Source: a bacterium
GTDB taxonomy: Bacteria > RBG-13-66-14
Assembly: GCA_021107695.1 (NCBI GenBank)
Contig: JAIOSI010000314.1
Coordinates: 1 to 8,423 of the forward strand
Length of the DNA: 8,423 nucleotides
Direction: 5' to 3'
The position numbers were made by a program, and so were the translations under genes. Each line of letters begins with the position of its first letter. Within the stretch, counting starts at the first letter, position 1. This document shows positions 1 through 5,864 of the stretch, piece by piece. The notes beneath the pieces were generated by a model, which had not been told where the DNA came from, ran no database searches, and saw nothing but the letters and a program-made list of their open reading frames with translations.

Positions 1-206
1 GGCTCTTCGGTAAAAAAGCCGAGCCACGGCGACTCTCCGCCGTTCTGGTTGGCGGGCTGGCTCTGATCTGGTTGCTGCTGGGCTTTTTGCGCGGCGACGA
101 CCCGACCATCGTGCTGGGATTGAAGGCACCGCAGCTACAGGCAATCGGCGGGCTGGTCTGGGCGGTACTGATCTGGCGCACTCAGCCCGTTGATAAGGCA
201 CAGTAG
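1..206 (+). CDS. lgt: Probable prolipoprotein diacylglyceryl transferase (Lgt), C-terminal fragment
   Basis: The frame is open from the left edge to the TAG at 204-206, giving about 67 residues with no start in the window. The visible tail has a hydrophobic helix, then a FLRGDD segment, a short loop and a last hydrophobic helix around GGLVWAVLIW, ending in a polar tail. This order matches the end of Lgt, where a conserved Arg/Phe-rich stretch (RFxxEFxR) precedes the final membrane helix. Lgt transfers diacylglycerol from phosphatidylglycerol to the lipobox cysteine of prelipoproteins in the inner membrane. A lipoprotein gene (1105) and a phosphatidylglycerol-type synthase (2968) lie nearby, which fits but does not prove the call. 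The catalytic and lipid-binding residues lie outside the window, so another polytopic membrane protein is possible. Confidence 0.55.
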   Translation, partial: LFGKKAEPRRLSAVLVGGLALIWLLLGFLRGDDPTIVLGLKAPQLQAIGGLVWAVLIWRTQPVDKAQ

Positions 207-242
207 AGAGACTCGTAGCACAATCCGAAGTATTGGTATTAA

Positions 243-291
243 CCCCTCACCCCGACCCGTGGGACGAGTCCCCTCCCCAGAGGGGAGAGGG
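243..291 (+). repeat. C-rich hairpin repeat, copy A
   Basis: A C-rich left flank (CCCCTCACCCCGACCC) leads to a stem of CTCCCC (273-278) and GGGGAG (282-287) with loop AGA. Unlike the other copies it carries about 13 extra bases between flank and stem, including the palindrome GGGACGAGTCCC (261-272). It lies in the leader of the acetyltransferase gene, and the probable ribosome-binding site (296-300) starts 8 nt after the stem. It is one of six related copies in the window. Confidence 0.75.
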
Positions 292-306
292 AGAGAAGGA
301 AATCAA

Positions 307-1080
307 ATGAGCGACTACGAAATCGTCTCCGTAACATCACAGAACCTCGACCGCTACGACCTCTTCTGCAAGAAGTCGAAGCCCAAAGAGGCGGGGTACA
401 CCGACAAGGTCGCCTGGTTCCAGAAACGCCACGTCGAGGGGCTGCGCCTGCAACTTCTCCTCGTTGATGAGGGCAAGAAGAATAAGGTCTCACGGGGCTT
501 TATCGAGTATATTCCCGGCGAGTACGCCTGGCGAGCAATCAATGCTTCGGGCTGGCTCTTTGTCCACTGCCTCTGGGTAGTGGGGCGAAACAAGGGCAAG
601 GGCTACGGTACACAGCTGCTGGAGACCTGCCTGCAGGATGCCAGGGAGAACGGCTTCCCCGGAGTGGCGATGCTGGTTACCGGAGGAAACTTCCTCGCCA
701 AGGGCAAGCTGCCGCTCTCGCTGGGGTTCGAGGTCGCTGACGAAGCGCAGAACTTCCAGCTTCTGGCAAAACGAGTTGGCGACACCACCGAGCCACTGCC
801 CAGCCTGCCAACGAACTGGGAAGAACGCGCCGCCGCCTGGGGCGATGGCATCACCGTCCTCCACACCAGCCAGTGTCCTTACAACATCGAGACCGTGGAG
901 ACCGTCCGCCAGATTGCCGAGGAGCAGGGCGTAGCCTTCAAAGAACATCAGCTGACCACCGCTACCGAGGTGCAGGAACTGTCGCCAACCCCCGCCGGAA
1001 CCTTCGCCCTCATCAAAAACGGCGAGTTGCGCGGCTACTATCCCCACACTCATAAACAGCTCGCCAAGATGCTGGCGTAA
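307..1080 (+). CDS. GNAT N-acetyltransferase with C-terminal YoaP-like thioredoxin-fold domain
   Basis: This encodes a 257-residue two-domain protein. The N-terminal half (about 1-155) is a GNAT acyltransferase domain: RNKGKG at 94-99 fits the (Q/R)xxGx(G/A) acetyl-CoA pyrophosphate loop, and LGF at 139-141 fits the end of the fold. The C-terminal part (about 180-257) looks thioredoxin-like: a strand leading to TSQCPYN with Cys190, then a helix, then SPTPAGTFALIKNGEL where the cis-proline strand would be. This arrangement matches the YoaP-type acetyltransferases of Bacillus. The substrate is unknown. Only one cysteine is in the CPYN position, so it cannot act as a CxxC oxidoreductase; substrate or metal binding is an alternative. 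The frame is open upstream to a TTG at 190, but I chose ATG 307 because AAGGA (296-300) sits 6 nt before it, the GNAT fold starts here, and the extension would run through lgt and repeat A. Confidence 0.85.
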   Translation: MSDYEIVSVTSQNLDRYDLFCKKSKPKEAGYTDKVAWFQKRHVEGLRLQLLLVDEGKKNKVSRGFIEYIPGEYAWRAINASGWLFVHCLWVVGRNKGKGYGTQLLETCLQDARENGFPGVAMLVTGGNFLAKGKLPLSLGFEVADEAQNFQLLAKRVGDTTEPLPSLPTNWEERAAAWGDGITVLHTSQCPYNIETVETVRQIAEEQGVAFKEHQLTTATEVQELSPTPAGTFALIKNGELRGYYPHTHKQLAKMLA

Positions 1081-1104
1081 AATACCTGGAATAAAGGTAA
1101 GCGA

Positions 1105-1599
1105 ATGAGACTCATCACCGGATTTGTGCTGATTGCCGCGCTGCTGCTGACCGCCTGTGGTTCCGGGGAGTCGGAGCAGGAGGAGTACGTGCAGGACCCC
1201 GCTGCCACGGCGGAGAACACCCCCGATGTCAGCGAGTCGATAGGTGTGCCTTCGCCCAGTGCCACCCTGGCGGTCAAGGCGTTCGCGCTCTCCCTGCGGA
1301 TTGGCGAAGAACCAGCAATCGCCGCCCTGCTGCTGCCGCCAGGCTATACCAGCTCCGTCCCGCTACGAGATAAACTGCCGGAACTACTGAAAAGCCCGCC
1401 GCCGGATTCCTGGGACTCCAGCGGAGGGCCGCTACCGGCAAACTGGTCTTGGGACTGGGAAGCGGTGGAGGGATTTATTGGTGCCGAGGAGATTGTGCTG
1501 GAGGTTATCTTTGGTGAGGAGACGGGACAGTGGCGTTTTGAGGTTGTGCAGACCAATCTCGGCTGGTATCTCTATGATTATGAAGTAGTTGTACAATAG
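1105..1599 (+). CDS. Small lipoprotein of unknown function
   Basis: This encodes 164 residues. The N-terminus is a lipoprotein signal: MR, a hydrophobic stretch to residue 15, then the lipobox LTAC with Cys18 as the predicted lipidated residue. A low-complexity acidic, Ser/Pro/Ala-rich linker follows (about 19-52), typical of lipoproteins tethered away from the membrane. The C-terminal 110 residues form a compact domain containing repeated tryptophans (NWSWDWEAVEG) and ending in strands (WRFEVVQTNLGWYLYDYEVVVQ). The repeated 'FE-V-x-W-Y-D-E' pattern recalls NTF2/DUF4878-like lipoprotein domains, but I cannot assign it. The ATG at 1105 has a modest AAGG (1096-1099) upstream. The gene follows the acetyltransferase by 24 bp and probably shares its transcript. 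It would be a substrate of the probable Lgt at the left edge. Confidence 0.8.
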   Translation: MRLITGFVLIAALLLTACGSGESEQEEYVQDPAATAENTPDVSESIGVPSPSATLAVKAFALSLRIGEEPAIAALLLPPGYTSSVPLRDKLPELLKSPPPDSWDSSGGPLPANWSWDWEAVEGFIGAEEIVLEVIFGEETGQWRFEVVQTNLGWYLYDYEVVVQ

Positions 1600-1609
1600 C
1601 AGTTTGTAG

Positions 1610-1629
1610 GGACACGGCATGCCGTGTCC
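1610..1629. repeat. Perfect 20-nt palindrome, GTAGGG/CCCTAC-type repeat
   Basis: GGACACGGCATGCCGTGTCC is perfectly self-complementary, preceded by GTAGG. It is one of five related palindromes in the window and shares the GGCATGCC core with the copy at 5805-5828. It sits in the 53-bp gap between the convergent lipoprotein and recX genes and could stop transcription from both sides as a bare hairpin. No T-run follows on either strand, so a standard intrinsic terminator is not shown. Confidence 0.8.
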
Positions 1630-1652
1630 TAGAATCCAAACAGTTGCGTTGC

Positions 1653-2111
1653 CTACTGCCAGTCGTCAAGCATCGTAAGCGTAACGCTCTGGGCGATTTC
1701 AGCGGAGAAGCCCCGGCGTTGCAGATGTCCCAGCAGCCGCCGCAGGGCGTTCTCTCTGTGCAAGCCAACGAGAGAGGCGAGCTTCAGCCGCGCCGACTCC
1801 CGCGCCAGAGCAGCCTCGTCTAGCTTCAGCTCGTTCAGGGATTCCTCGACCAGACCAGAGTCGAGTCCCCGCTTCAACAGCTTCACCCGCAGCAGGCGTT
1901 CTCCCTGAGGCTGCTTGTTCAGGAGCTGCCGCAGGTACTCTCTGGCGAAACGGCGGTCGTCGAGATAGCCCTCCTCGGTCAGCTGAGCGAGGACGCTCTC
2001 TATCTCCTCCGGCTCAAAGCGACGGTCGAGCTTGCGCCGCAGCTCGGCGGTGGCGTGTTCCCGACGGGCAAGCAGCCCCATCGCGGCGTGAAGACAGCGG
2101 TTCGGTGGCAT
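1653..2111 (-). CDS. recX: Regulatory protein RecX
   Basis: This encodes 152 residues from the chosen start. RecX binds RecA filaments and modulates recombination and SOS activity. The family signature is clear: ALxxLARREHATAELRRKL (about 9-28) is the first three-helix repeat, GYLDDRRFAREY (48-59) is the conserved second motif, and a G-rich RxxKLxxRGLD segment follows, with the last repeat near RRLLGHLQRRGFS. The length is normal for RecX. The frame can be read from an ATG at 2141, but that codon overlaps a TATAAT box. ATG 2111 has AGGGAA 5 nt upstream (2117-2122) and yields a normal RecX N-terminus, so it is preferred. recA is not in the window; the gene has its own promoter and runs against its neighbours. 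Confidence 0.93.
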   Translation of the reverse strand: MPPNRCLHAAMGLLARREHATAELRRKLDRRFEPEEIESVLAQLTEEGYLDDRRFAREYLRQLLNKQPQGERLLRVKLLKRGLDSGLVEESLNELKLDEAALARESARLKLASLVGLHRENALRRLLGHLQRRGFSAEIAQSVTLTMLDDWQ

Positions 2112-2139
2112 GAGTTTTCCCTGAACCAGATGCCGACTC

Positions 2140-2168
2140 ATTATAGCAGTTGGGTAGAGAACTATTAA
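2140..2168 (-). promoter_or_regulatory. Sigma-70-type promoter for recX
   Basis: On the minus strand there is a perfect TATAAT (2140-2145) preceded by TGC, an extended -10 element. TTAATA (2163-2168) lies 17 bp upstream and matches 4 of 6 bases of TTGACA. Transcription would start near 2133, leaving a leader of about 20 nt before the ATG at 2111. I see no LexA-type operator (CTGT-N8-ACAG or GAAC-N4-GTTC) over it. Confidence 0.65.
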
Positions 2169-2218
2169 AGAGCAGCGTTGATTTAGATACCATCGGATTT
2201 ATTGCATTCGCTGTTCAG

Positions 2219-2253
2219 CCCCCTTCCCGACCTTCCCCTCAGAGGGGGGAAGG
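2219..2253 (+). repeat. C-rich hairpin repeat, copy B
   Basis: The flank CCCCCTTCCCGA is followed by a 10-bp stem, CCTTCCCCTC (2231-2240) against GGGGGGAAGG (2244-2253), with one T-G wobble and loop AGA. It lies in the leader of the membrane-protein/pgsA group, 23 nt before the ribosome-binding site. Confidence 0.8.
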
Positions 2254-2287
2254 AGAACGAGAAACATACAATCATCGAGGAACCGTA

Positions 2288-2971
2288 TTGAAAGACATCG
2301 TTTACCAGACCACCTTTGAAGCCAAAGAGCCGCTGGAGCAGGAGCGGTACTTCGCTGCCCTGGAGGCGGAGCGCGGCTGGCTGGATTCCAAAGAATCGCC
2401 ACTACAGCGGTTCCGGCGGCGGTATCGCCTCTTCACCCTCAAGGGAGCGAAGAGCTTTCACGAGTTTCCCGACCTCAAGGTGATGCTCCGTCCGCGCTGG
2501 TTCACGCTCTACGCCTGGTTGAAGCTGGAGTTGACCTCGGAGCGTCGCCACCTCAAGCTGCAAACCGGTATGGCGAGCTTCACCGGAGCCGATGCTGGCT
2601 GGGGGCGAATCCTCTGGACGGCGATGGGTCGCGCCTTCATCTACATCATTCCGGTCTGGCTCGCTCTGTACATTCTGGCTCCCTGGCAGTACGGAACCCT
2701 CTGGGCGGTGCTGTGTTTTATCTTAGCCGGGCTGGGGCTGATCTGGTTCGAGGCGGCGTTGATTGTCTCGGCACTGAAAGCACGCAACCCTGAGTTTCAC
2801 TTCGCCATCGAGCGGCTCCATGTAGAGACCGTCCGGCGGCTGAAGGCAGAGCTTGACCTTACCGTCCTTGCCACGGCGCAGATTGACGGACCGGGGATTG
2901 AGGCAAAATCACCGCCGAAGAGTTCAGCGGCTTCTGACAGTAATCCAACCCCCGACCAAAACAACCTATGA
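2288..2971 (+). CDS. Unrecognised two-helix membrane protein, first gene of the pgsA group
   Basis: This encodes 227 residues that I cannot assign to a family. The N-terminal part (1-114) is soluble, rich in Arg and Trp (QRFRRRYRLFTLKG, MLRPRWFTLYAWLKLEL), and could be a small alpha/beta domain. Two hydrophobic helices follow (about 115-133 and 135-162), forming a hairpin that puts both ends on the same side, probably cytoplasmic by the positive-inside rule. After a charged stretch (about 164-196) the last 30 residues are Ser/Pro-rich and disordered-looking. The start is TTG 2288, chosen because GAGGAA (2277-2282) sits 5 nt before it; the frame continues upstream to TTG 2150 but would read through repeat B. 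Its stop overlaps the next start as ATGA (2968-2971), so it is probably coupled to pgsA. Confidence 0.75.
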   Translation: MKDIVYQTTFEAKEPLEQERYFAALEAERGWLDSKESPLQRFRRRYRLFTLKGAKSFHEFPDLKVMLRPRWFTLYAWLKLELTSERRHLKLQTGMASFTGADAGWGRILWTAMGRAFIYIIPVWLALYILAPWQYGTLWAVLCFILAGLGLIWFEAALIVSALKARNPEFHFAIERLHVETVRRLKAELDLTVLATAQIDGPGIEAKSPPKSSAASDSNPTPDQNNL

Positions 2972-3579
2972 CAAATCTTCTCGACAGCCCTCAGGCAAAG
3001 CAAGATCGCCCTCCCGCCACGGGAATCAAGCGGCACCTGCCGAATCTGCTTTCGATAACCAGGCTGCTGCTACTCCCGGTGGGGCTGTACTTCATCACCC
3101 TGCCCGACTCCTGGGCTCCCCTCACGGCGGCGGGAATCATCGTGCTGGGGATGTTCATCGACGGGCTGGACGGGCTGCTGGCGCGGCGCTGGAACGCGAT
3201 CTCCGACTTCGGTAAGCTGATTGACCCCCTGGCGGACAAGCTCTGCATCGCCGGGGCGGCGGTGATGCTGATCATTTATCGCGGTTTGCCCCTCTGGCTC
3301 ACCGTGGTGATTCTGGGGCGCGATCTGCTGATCCTTATCGGCGGTCTCTACCTGCGCAGCAAGCGTGATGTTACCCCGATGAGCAACTACATCGGCAAGG
3401 TAACCGCCTTCGTCATCGGCGCGACGCTGATCGTCTATACCCTGCGCACCGGGCTGGCATGGCTGGAGCAGGGGCTGGTCTGGCTCTCGGCGGGGCTGGT
3501 AGTCGTTTCCTTCCTCTTTTATCTCAGAGGTTTCGTCAAGCTGTTAAGGGAGAATCCCGATGCCAAAGAGAATCGCTGA
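2968..3579 (+). CDS. pgsA: CDP-alcohol phosphatidyltransferase, probable phosphatidylglycerophosphate synthase
   Basis: This encodes 203 residues. The enzyme joins CDP-diacylglycerol to an alcohol, probably glycerol 3-phosphate, in the inner membrane, giving the precursor of phosphatidylglycerol. The full family signature DGx2ARx8Gx3Dx3D is present: Asp68-Gly69, Ala72-Arg73, Gly82, Asp86 and Asp90, the residues that bind the metal and [11 protein letters not shown] (25-32) and [12 protein letters not shown] (80-91) are typical of PgsA. Several hydrophobic helices follow. The N-terminus carries about 20 extra polar residues before PNLLSITR. No Shine-Dalgarno is visible before ATG 2968; the ATGA overlap suggests translation by coupling. 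A closely related specificity, such as a cardiolipin synthase of the same fold, cannot be excluded. The end overlaps the threonine aldolase gene by 20 bp. Confidence 0.88.
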   Translation: MTNLLDSPQAKQDRPPATGIKRHLPNLLSITRLLLLPVGLYFITLPDSWAPLTAAGIIVLGMFIDGLDGLLARRWNAISDFGKLIDPLADKLCIAGAAVMLIIYRGLPLWLTVVILGRDLLILIGGLYLRSKRDVTPMSNYIGKVTAFVIGATLIVYTLRTGLAWLEQGLVWLSAGLVVVSFLFYLRGFVKLLRENPDAKENR

Positions 3580-4597
3580 CCTGCGCTCGGATACCGTAAC
3601 CCGTCCCGACAGTCCGATGTACGCGGCGATGGTCTCCGCAACCGTGGGCGATGATATCCACGGCGACGACCCCAGCGTTAACGAGCTTCAGGAACGCTTC
3701 GCCTCGCTGGTGGGTAAAGAAGCCGCCCTCTTCGTCCCCTCCGGCTCGATGGGCAACTCCATTGCCATTACTGCCTGGACCCGCCGTGGCGACGAGGTCA
3801 TCATTCCCTCGGAGTGCCACATCTTCCGCTATGAATGCGGCAGTGCCTCCTTTCTTGCCGGAGTGGAACTGGTCGAGGTGGACTCCTCCACCGGCGCGCC
3901 GGACCCGGCGGAGGTCAGACGACGCTACAAATCCGGTGGTTTCCACTCCTCGCGCAGCTCGCTTTTGACCTTCGAGAATACCCACAACTACCGGGGTGGA
4001 CTGGTCTCTCCCAAATGCTTGCAAGAGGAAGCTGCCGCCTTCGCCCGGGAGAACGGAATGCAGATCCACATGGACGGCGCGCGGCTCTGGAACGCCTCCA
4101 TCGCCACAGGGCAGAGCATGGCGGAGCTTTGCAGTGTTAGCGATTCGGTAATGTGCTGCCTTTCCAAAGGGCTGGGTTGCCCGGTCGGGTCGCTTCTTGC
4201 CGGACCAGCGGACTTCATAGGCGAGGCAAAGCGGCTGCGGAAGATCTTTGGCGGAGCGATGCGTCAGGCGGGGGTGCTTGCCGGAGCCGGACTCTACGCT
4301 ATCGGGCATAACTTCTCCCGACTGGTGGAGGATCACACTCGTGCCAAACGGTTGGCAGCGACGTTGGGCGAGCTGCCCTGGGCGGAGCTTGACTTAGAGA
4401 TGGTTCACACCAACATCGTCATTGCCCAGGTTCCGAGCAAACAGGCGCAGCTGGTACAGGAACTTGCCGAGAAACGGGGGGTGCGCCTCTTCGCCCTCAA
4501 CGATTATGAAATCCGCCTGGTTACGCACAAGGACGTGGACGACGCAGACATTGACCACGCCGTGGATGTGCTTGCCAGCCTTAAGGTTACTACGTAA
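3560..4597 (+). CDS. ltaE: Low-specificity L-threonine aldolase, PLP-dependent
   Basis: This encodes 345 residues, full length for the family. It cleaves L-threonine or L-allo-threonine to glycine and acetaldehyde in the cytoplasm. Signature segments occur in order: [10 protein letters not shown] (7-16), [15 protein letters not shown] (30-44), FVPSGSMGN (58-66) for cofactor phosphate, His87 stacking on the PLP ring, MDGARLWNA (171-179) with Asp172 and Arg175, and SKGLG (202-206) with Lys203 as the PLP lysine. [17 protein letters not shown] follows as usual. The ATG at 3560 has AAGGGAG (3546-3552) upstream and lies within the end of pgsA, so the two are on one transcript. The aldolase has no obvious metabolic link to phospholipid synthesis. 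Confidence 0.95.
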   Translation: MPKRIADLRSDTVTRPDSPMYAAMVSATVGDDIHGDDPSVNELQERFASLVGKEAALFVPSGSMGNSIAITAWTRRGDEVIIPSECHIFRYECGSASFLAGVELVEVDSSTGAPDPAEVRRRYKSGGFHSSRSSLLTFENTHNYRGGLVSPKCLQEEAAAFARENGMQIHMDGARLWNASIATGQSMAELCSVSDSVMCCLSKGLGCPVGSLLAGPADFIGEAKRLRKIFGGAMRQAGVLAGAGLYAIGHNFSRLVEDHTRAKRLAATLGELPWAELDLEMVHTNIVIAQVPSKQAQLVQELAEKRGVRLFALNDYEIRLVTHKDVDDADIDHAVDVLASLKVTT

Positions 4598-4621
4598 GTA
4601 TAACCACTAAATAGTTACCTA

Positions 4622-4657
4622 CCCCCATTCCCGACCTTTCCCCCAGAGGGGGGAAGG
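4622..4657 (+). repeat. C-rich hairpin repeat, copy C, in the hypA leader
   Basis: The flank CCCCCATTCCCGA is followed by CCTTTCCCCC (4635-4644) pairing with GGGGGGAAGG (4648-4657), again with one T-G wobble and loop AGA. Its right arm runs directly into the purine-rich AAGGAGG (4654-4660), so half of the likely Shine-Dalgarno of hypA lies in the stem. Confidence 0.8.
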
Positions 4658-4660
4658 AGG
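4654..4660 (+). promoter_or_regulatory. Ribosome-binding site of hypA, overlapping a repeat hairpin
   Basis: AAGGAGG is a near-perfect Shine-Dalgarno, but it is 12 nt from the ATG at 4673, longer than the usual 5-9. The start is fixed by the invariant MHE of HypA. The site is partly made by the right arm of repeat copy C, and the first four bases would be paired in the hairpin. Confidence 0.55.
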
Positions 4661-4672
4661 TATGGTTAACCA

Positions 4673-5038
4673 ATGCACGAACTGGCGATTACCCAGGAGA
4701 TTGTCCGAAGCGTGGAGGAGGAGCTGGCAAAGCTTCCCGCTGGCACGAAGCTGAACCGGGTCAGCCTGCTGGTCGGCGAGCTGACCGGCTACGTGCCGGA
4801 GAGCCTGCGCTTCTGCTACGAGGCGATTGTCCGGGACTCCCCGCTGGCTGGCTCGGTGCTGGAGATTGACTATCGCCGGGGACGGGGACGCTGCCGGAGC
4901 TGCTCCACGGAGTTCGACATCGAGGCTGCCATCGCCCTCTGCCCGGGCTGCGGCGGGCTGAGCTGCGAGATTCTCCAGGGTAAGGAGCTGCTGATTACCG
5001 CCCTGGATGTGGATGAGGGAGAGGGAGAATCCGCCTGA
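4673..5038 (+). CDS. hypA: Nickel metallochaperone HypA
   Basis: This encodes 121 residues, the normal HypA length. HypA delivers nickel, with HypB, to [NiFe]-hydrogenase (and in some bacteria urease) during maturation in the cytoplasm. The start MHELAI carries the invariant His2 that binds nickel with its own amino group, with Glu3 after it. The zinc site is complete: Cys74 and Cys77 (CRSC) and Cys90 and Cys93 (CPGC). VGELTGYVPESLRFCYEAI matches the conserved core. No hypB, hypC-F or hydrogenase subunit lies within the window, so its client genes are elsewhere. The stop codon shares one base with the Nudix start (TGATG at 5036-5040), implying coupled translation. Confidence 0.95.
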   Translation: MHELAITQEIVRSVEEELAKLPAGTKLNRVSLLVGELTGYVPESLRFCYEAIVRDSPLAGSVLEIDYRRGRGRCRSCSTEFDIEAAIALCPGCGGLSCEILQGKELLITALDVDEGEGESA

Positions 5039-5568
5039 TGAACGAGAAAACCCTGAGCCGTAAACTACTCTATTCGGGAAAGATACTCGACCTCCACCTC
5101 GAAGAGGTGCGCCTGAGCAACGGGGTGGAGTCAACCCGGGAGCTGATAACCGTTGCCGACGCGGCGGGGGTGGTGGCTCTGCTGGATAGCGAGACCGTGC
5201 TGCTGATTCGCCAGTATCGCAAGGCGGTGGAGCAGGTGCTGCTGGAGATTCCGGCGGGGAAGATTGACCCCGGCGAGGAACCGCTTCCCGCCATGAAGCG
5301 GGAACTTCTCGAAGAAACCGGTTACGAAGCGGCGCGCTGGGAACGGCTCTGCGGCTACTACTCCGCGCCGGGGTTCTCCACGGAGCTGATTCACCTTTAC
5401 CCGGCGCAGGAGTTGACCCTGAAGGATGCCCAGCCCGATGAGGACGAGCTTATTGAGCTGGCTCCGACGCCGATTGCGGAGCTTCCGGCAATGATCGCCG
5501 ACGGGCGAATCTGCGATGGCAAGACGGTGGCGGCGTTGAGTTACTTTTTGCATAACATGCGGAGATGA
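5038..5568 (+). CDS. nudF: Nudix hydrolase, ADP-ribose pyrophosphatase type
   Basis: This encodes 176 residues. It likely splits ADP-ribose to AMP and ribose 5-phosphate in the cytoplasm, clearing a reactive NAD breakdown product. A complete Nudix box Gx5Ex7RELxEExGY spans residues 74-96 (Gly74, Glu80, Arg88-Glu89, Glu92-Glu93), providing the magnesium ligands. LLIRQYRKAVEQVLLEIPAGK before it and YYSAPGFSTELIHLY after it are typical of the ADP-ribose pyrophosphatase group (NudF/YqkG) rather than MutT. The start ATG 5038 overlaps the hypA stop by one base, with GAGGGAGA (5016-5028) available upstream inside hypA. There is no known functional link between the two genes. Confidence 0.92.
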   Translation: MNEKTLSRKLLYSGKILDLHLEEVRLSNGVESTRELITVADAAGVVALLDSETVLLIRQYRKAVEQVLLEIPAGKIDPGEEPLPAMKRELLEETGYEAARWERLCGYYSAPGFSTELIHLYPAQELTLKDAQPDEDELIELAPTPIAELPAMIADGRICDGKTVAALSYFLHNMRR

Positions 5569-5598
5569 CGCCTTTTCGGTGATTGAACGCTCCCAAAG

Positions 5599-5618
5599 TG
5601 TGTCCAGCTTCAAGCTGG
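5599..5618 (+). repeat. 20-nt direct repeat with a CCAGCTT-c-AAGCTGG palindrome, copy 1
   Basis: TGTGTCCAGCTTCAAGCTGG recurs exactly at 7478-7497. The last 15 bases (5604-5618) form a palindrome around one central base. This copy begins 31 nt after the Nudix stop codon. Confidence 0.85.
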
Positions 5619-5653
5619 CGGCGTTGGGGATGCTTATGTATCGAAACCAAAAT

Positions 5654-5680
5654 GTAGGGCGGGGATTTTAATCCCCGCCG
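5654..5680 (+). repeat. GTAGGG-type palindrome, GGCGGGGATT core
   Basis: GGCGGGGATT (5658-5667) and AATCCCCGCC (5670-5679) pair perfectly around TT, with GTAG on the left edge. It belongs to the same family as 1610-1629, 5745-5769, 5805-5830 and 7405-7430, with a different core sequence. Confidence 0.8.
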
Positions 5681-5744
5681 CGAGATGTGCTTAGCTCATC
5701 TGCCACGGGAGGCGTTACCATTCCGTAGTTACAATCCTCTCTGA

Positions 5745-5769
5745 GGGCGAACACAAGGTTCGCCCCTAC
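5745..5769 (-). repeat. GTAGGG/CCCTAC-type palindrome, GGGCGAAC core
   Basis: GGGCGAAC (5745-5752) pairs with GTTCGCCC (5758-5765) around a five-base loop, followed by CTAC. The CCCCTAC end is on the right, so it is the reverse orientation of the copy at 5654. Confidence 0.8.
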
Positions 5770-5804
5770 GCGCTGCGCTTTGTATCAGTTTCGAGATTTA
5801 TTCA

Positions 5805-5830
5805 AGGGGTACGGCATGCCGTACCCCTAC
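5805..5830 (-). repeat. Perfect 24-nt palindrome, CCCCTAC-ended
   Basis: Positions 5805-5828 are a perfect 24-nt palindrome: AGGGGTACGGCA followed by its reverse complement, then AC. It shares the ACGG-CATG-CCGT centre with 1610-1629, while the outer bases differ in matched pairs. It lies 24 nt before the ribosome-binding site of the MFS gene. Confidence 0.85.
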
Positions 5831-5864
5831 GATTGAGCAATAATCGTCCTCGCAGGAGCCTCGA

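Larger units (their letters stand above)
5569..5864. other. Repeat-filled intergenic region (five inverted repeats)
   Basis: This 296-bp gap between the Nudix and MFS genes has no credible coding region. It holds five inverted repeats in sequence: 5604-5618, 5658-5679, 5683-5701, 5745-5765 and 5805-5828. The third, with arms AGATG/CATCT and inner GCT/AGC, has one mismatch pair and belongs to none of the three repeat families named here. I see no convincing -35/-10 pair for the MFS gene. Confidence 0.8.

Noticed and set aside
190..306. N-terminal extension of the acetyltransferase from TTG 190
   Set aside because: It overlaps the end of lgt and reads through repeat A; ATG 307 has a well-placed ribosome-binding site and starts the GNAT fold.
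2150..2287. N-terminal extension of the membrane protein from TTG 2150
   Set aside because: It reads through repeat B and the recX promoter; TTG 2288 has GAGGAA 5 nt upstream.
3536..4336. 266-residue minus-strand frame opposite the threonine aldolase gene
   Set aside because: The plus strand encodes an intact, motif-complete aldolase; the antisense frame is a product of GC-rich codon bias.
4572..4604. Possible promoter for hypA (TTGCCA and TATAAC)
   Set aside because: The hexamers are 21 bp apart, too far for a sigma-70 promoter; the match is probably chance within the aldolase end.
5599..5829. CRISPR array suggested by the row of palindromes
   Set aside because: The repeats differ in sequence and spacing, and no cas gene is present.
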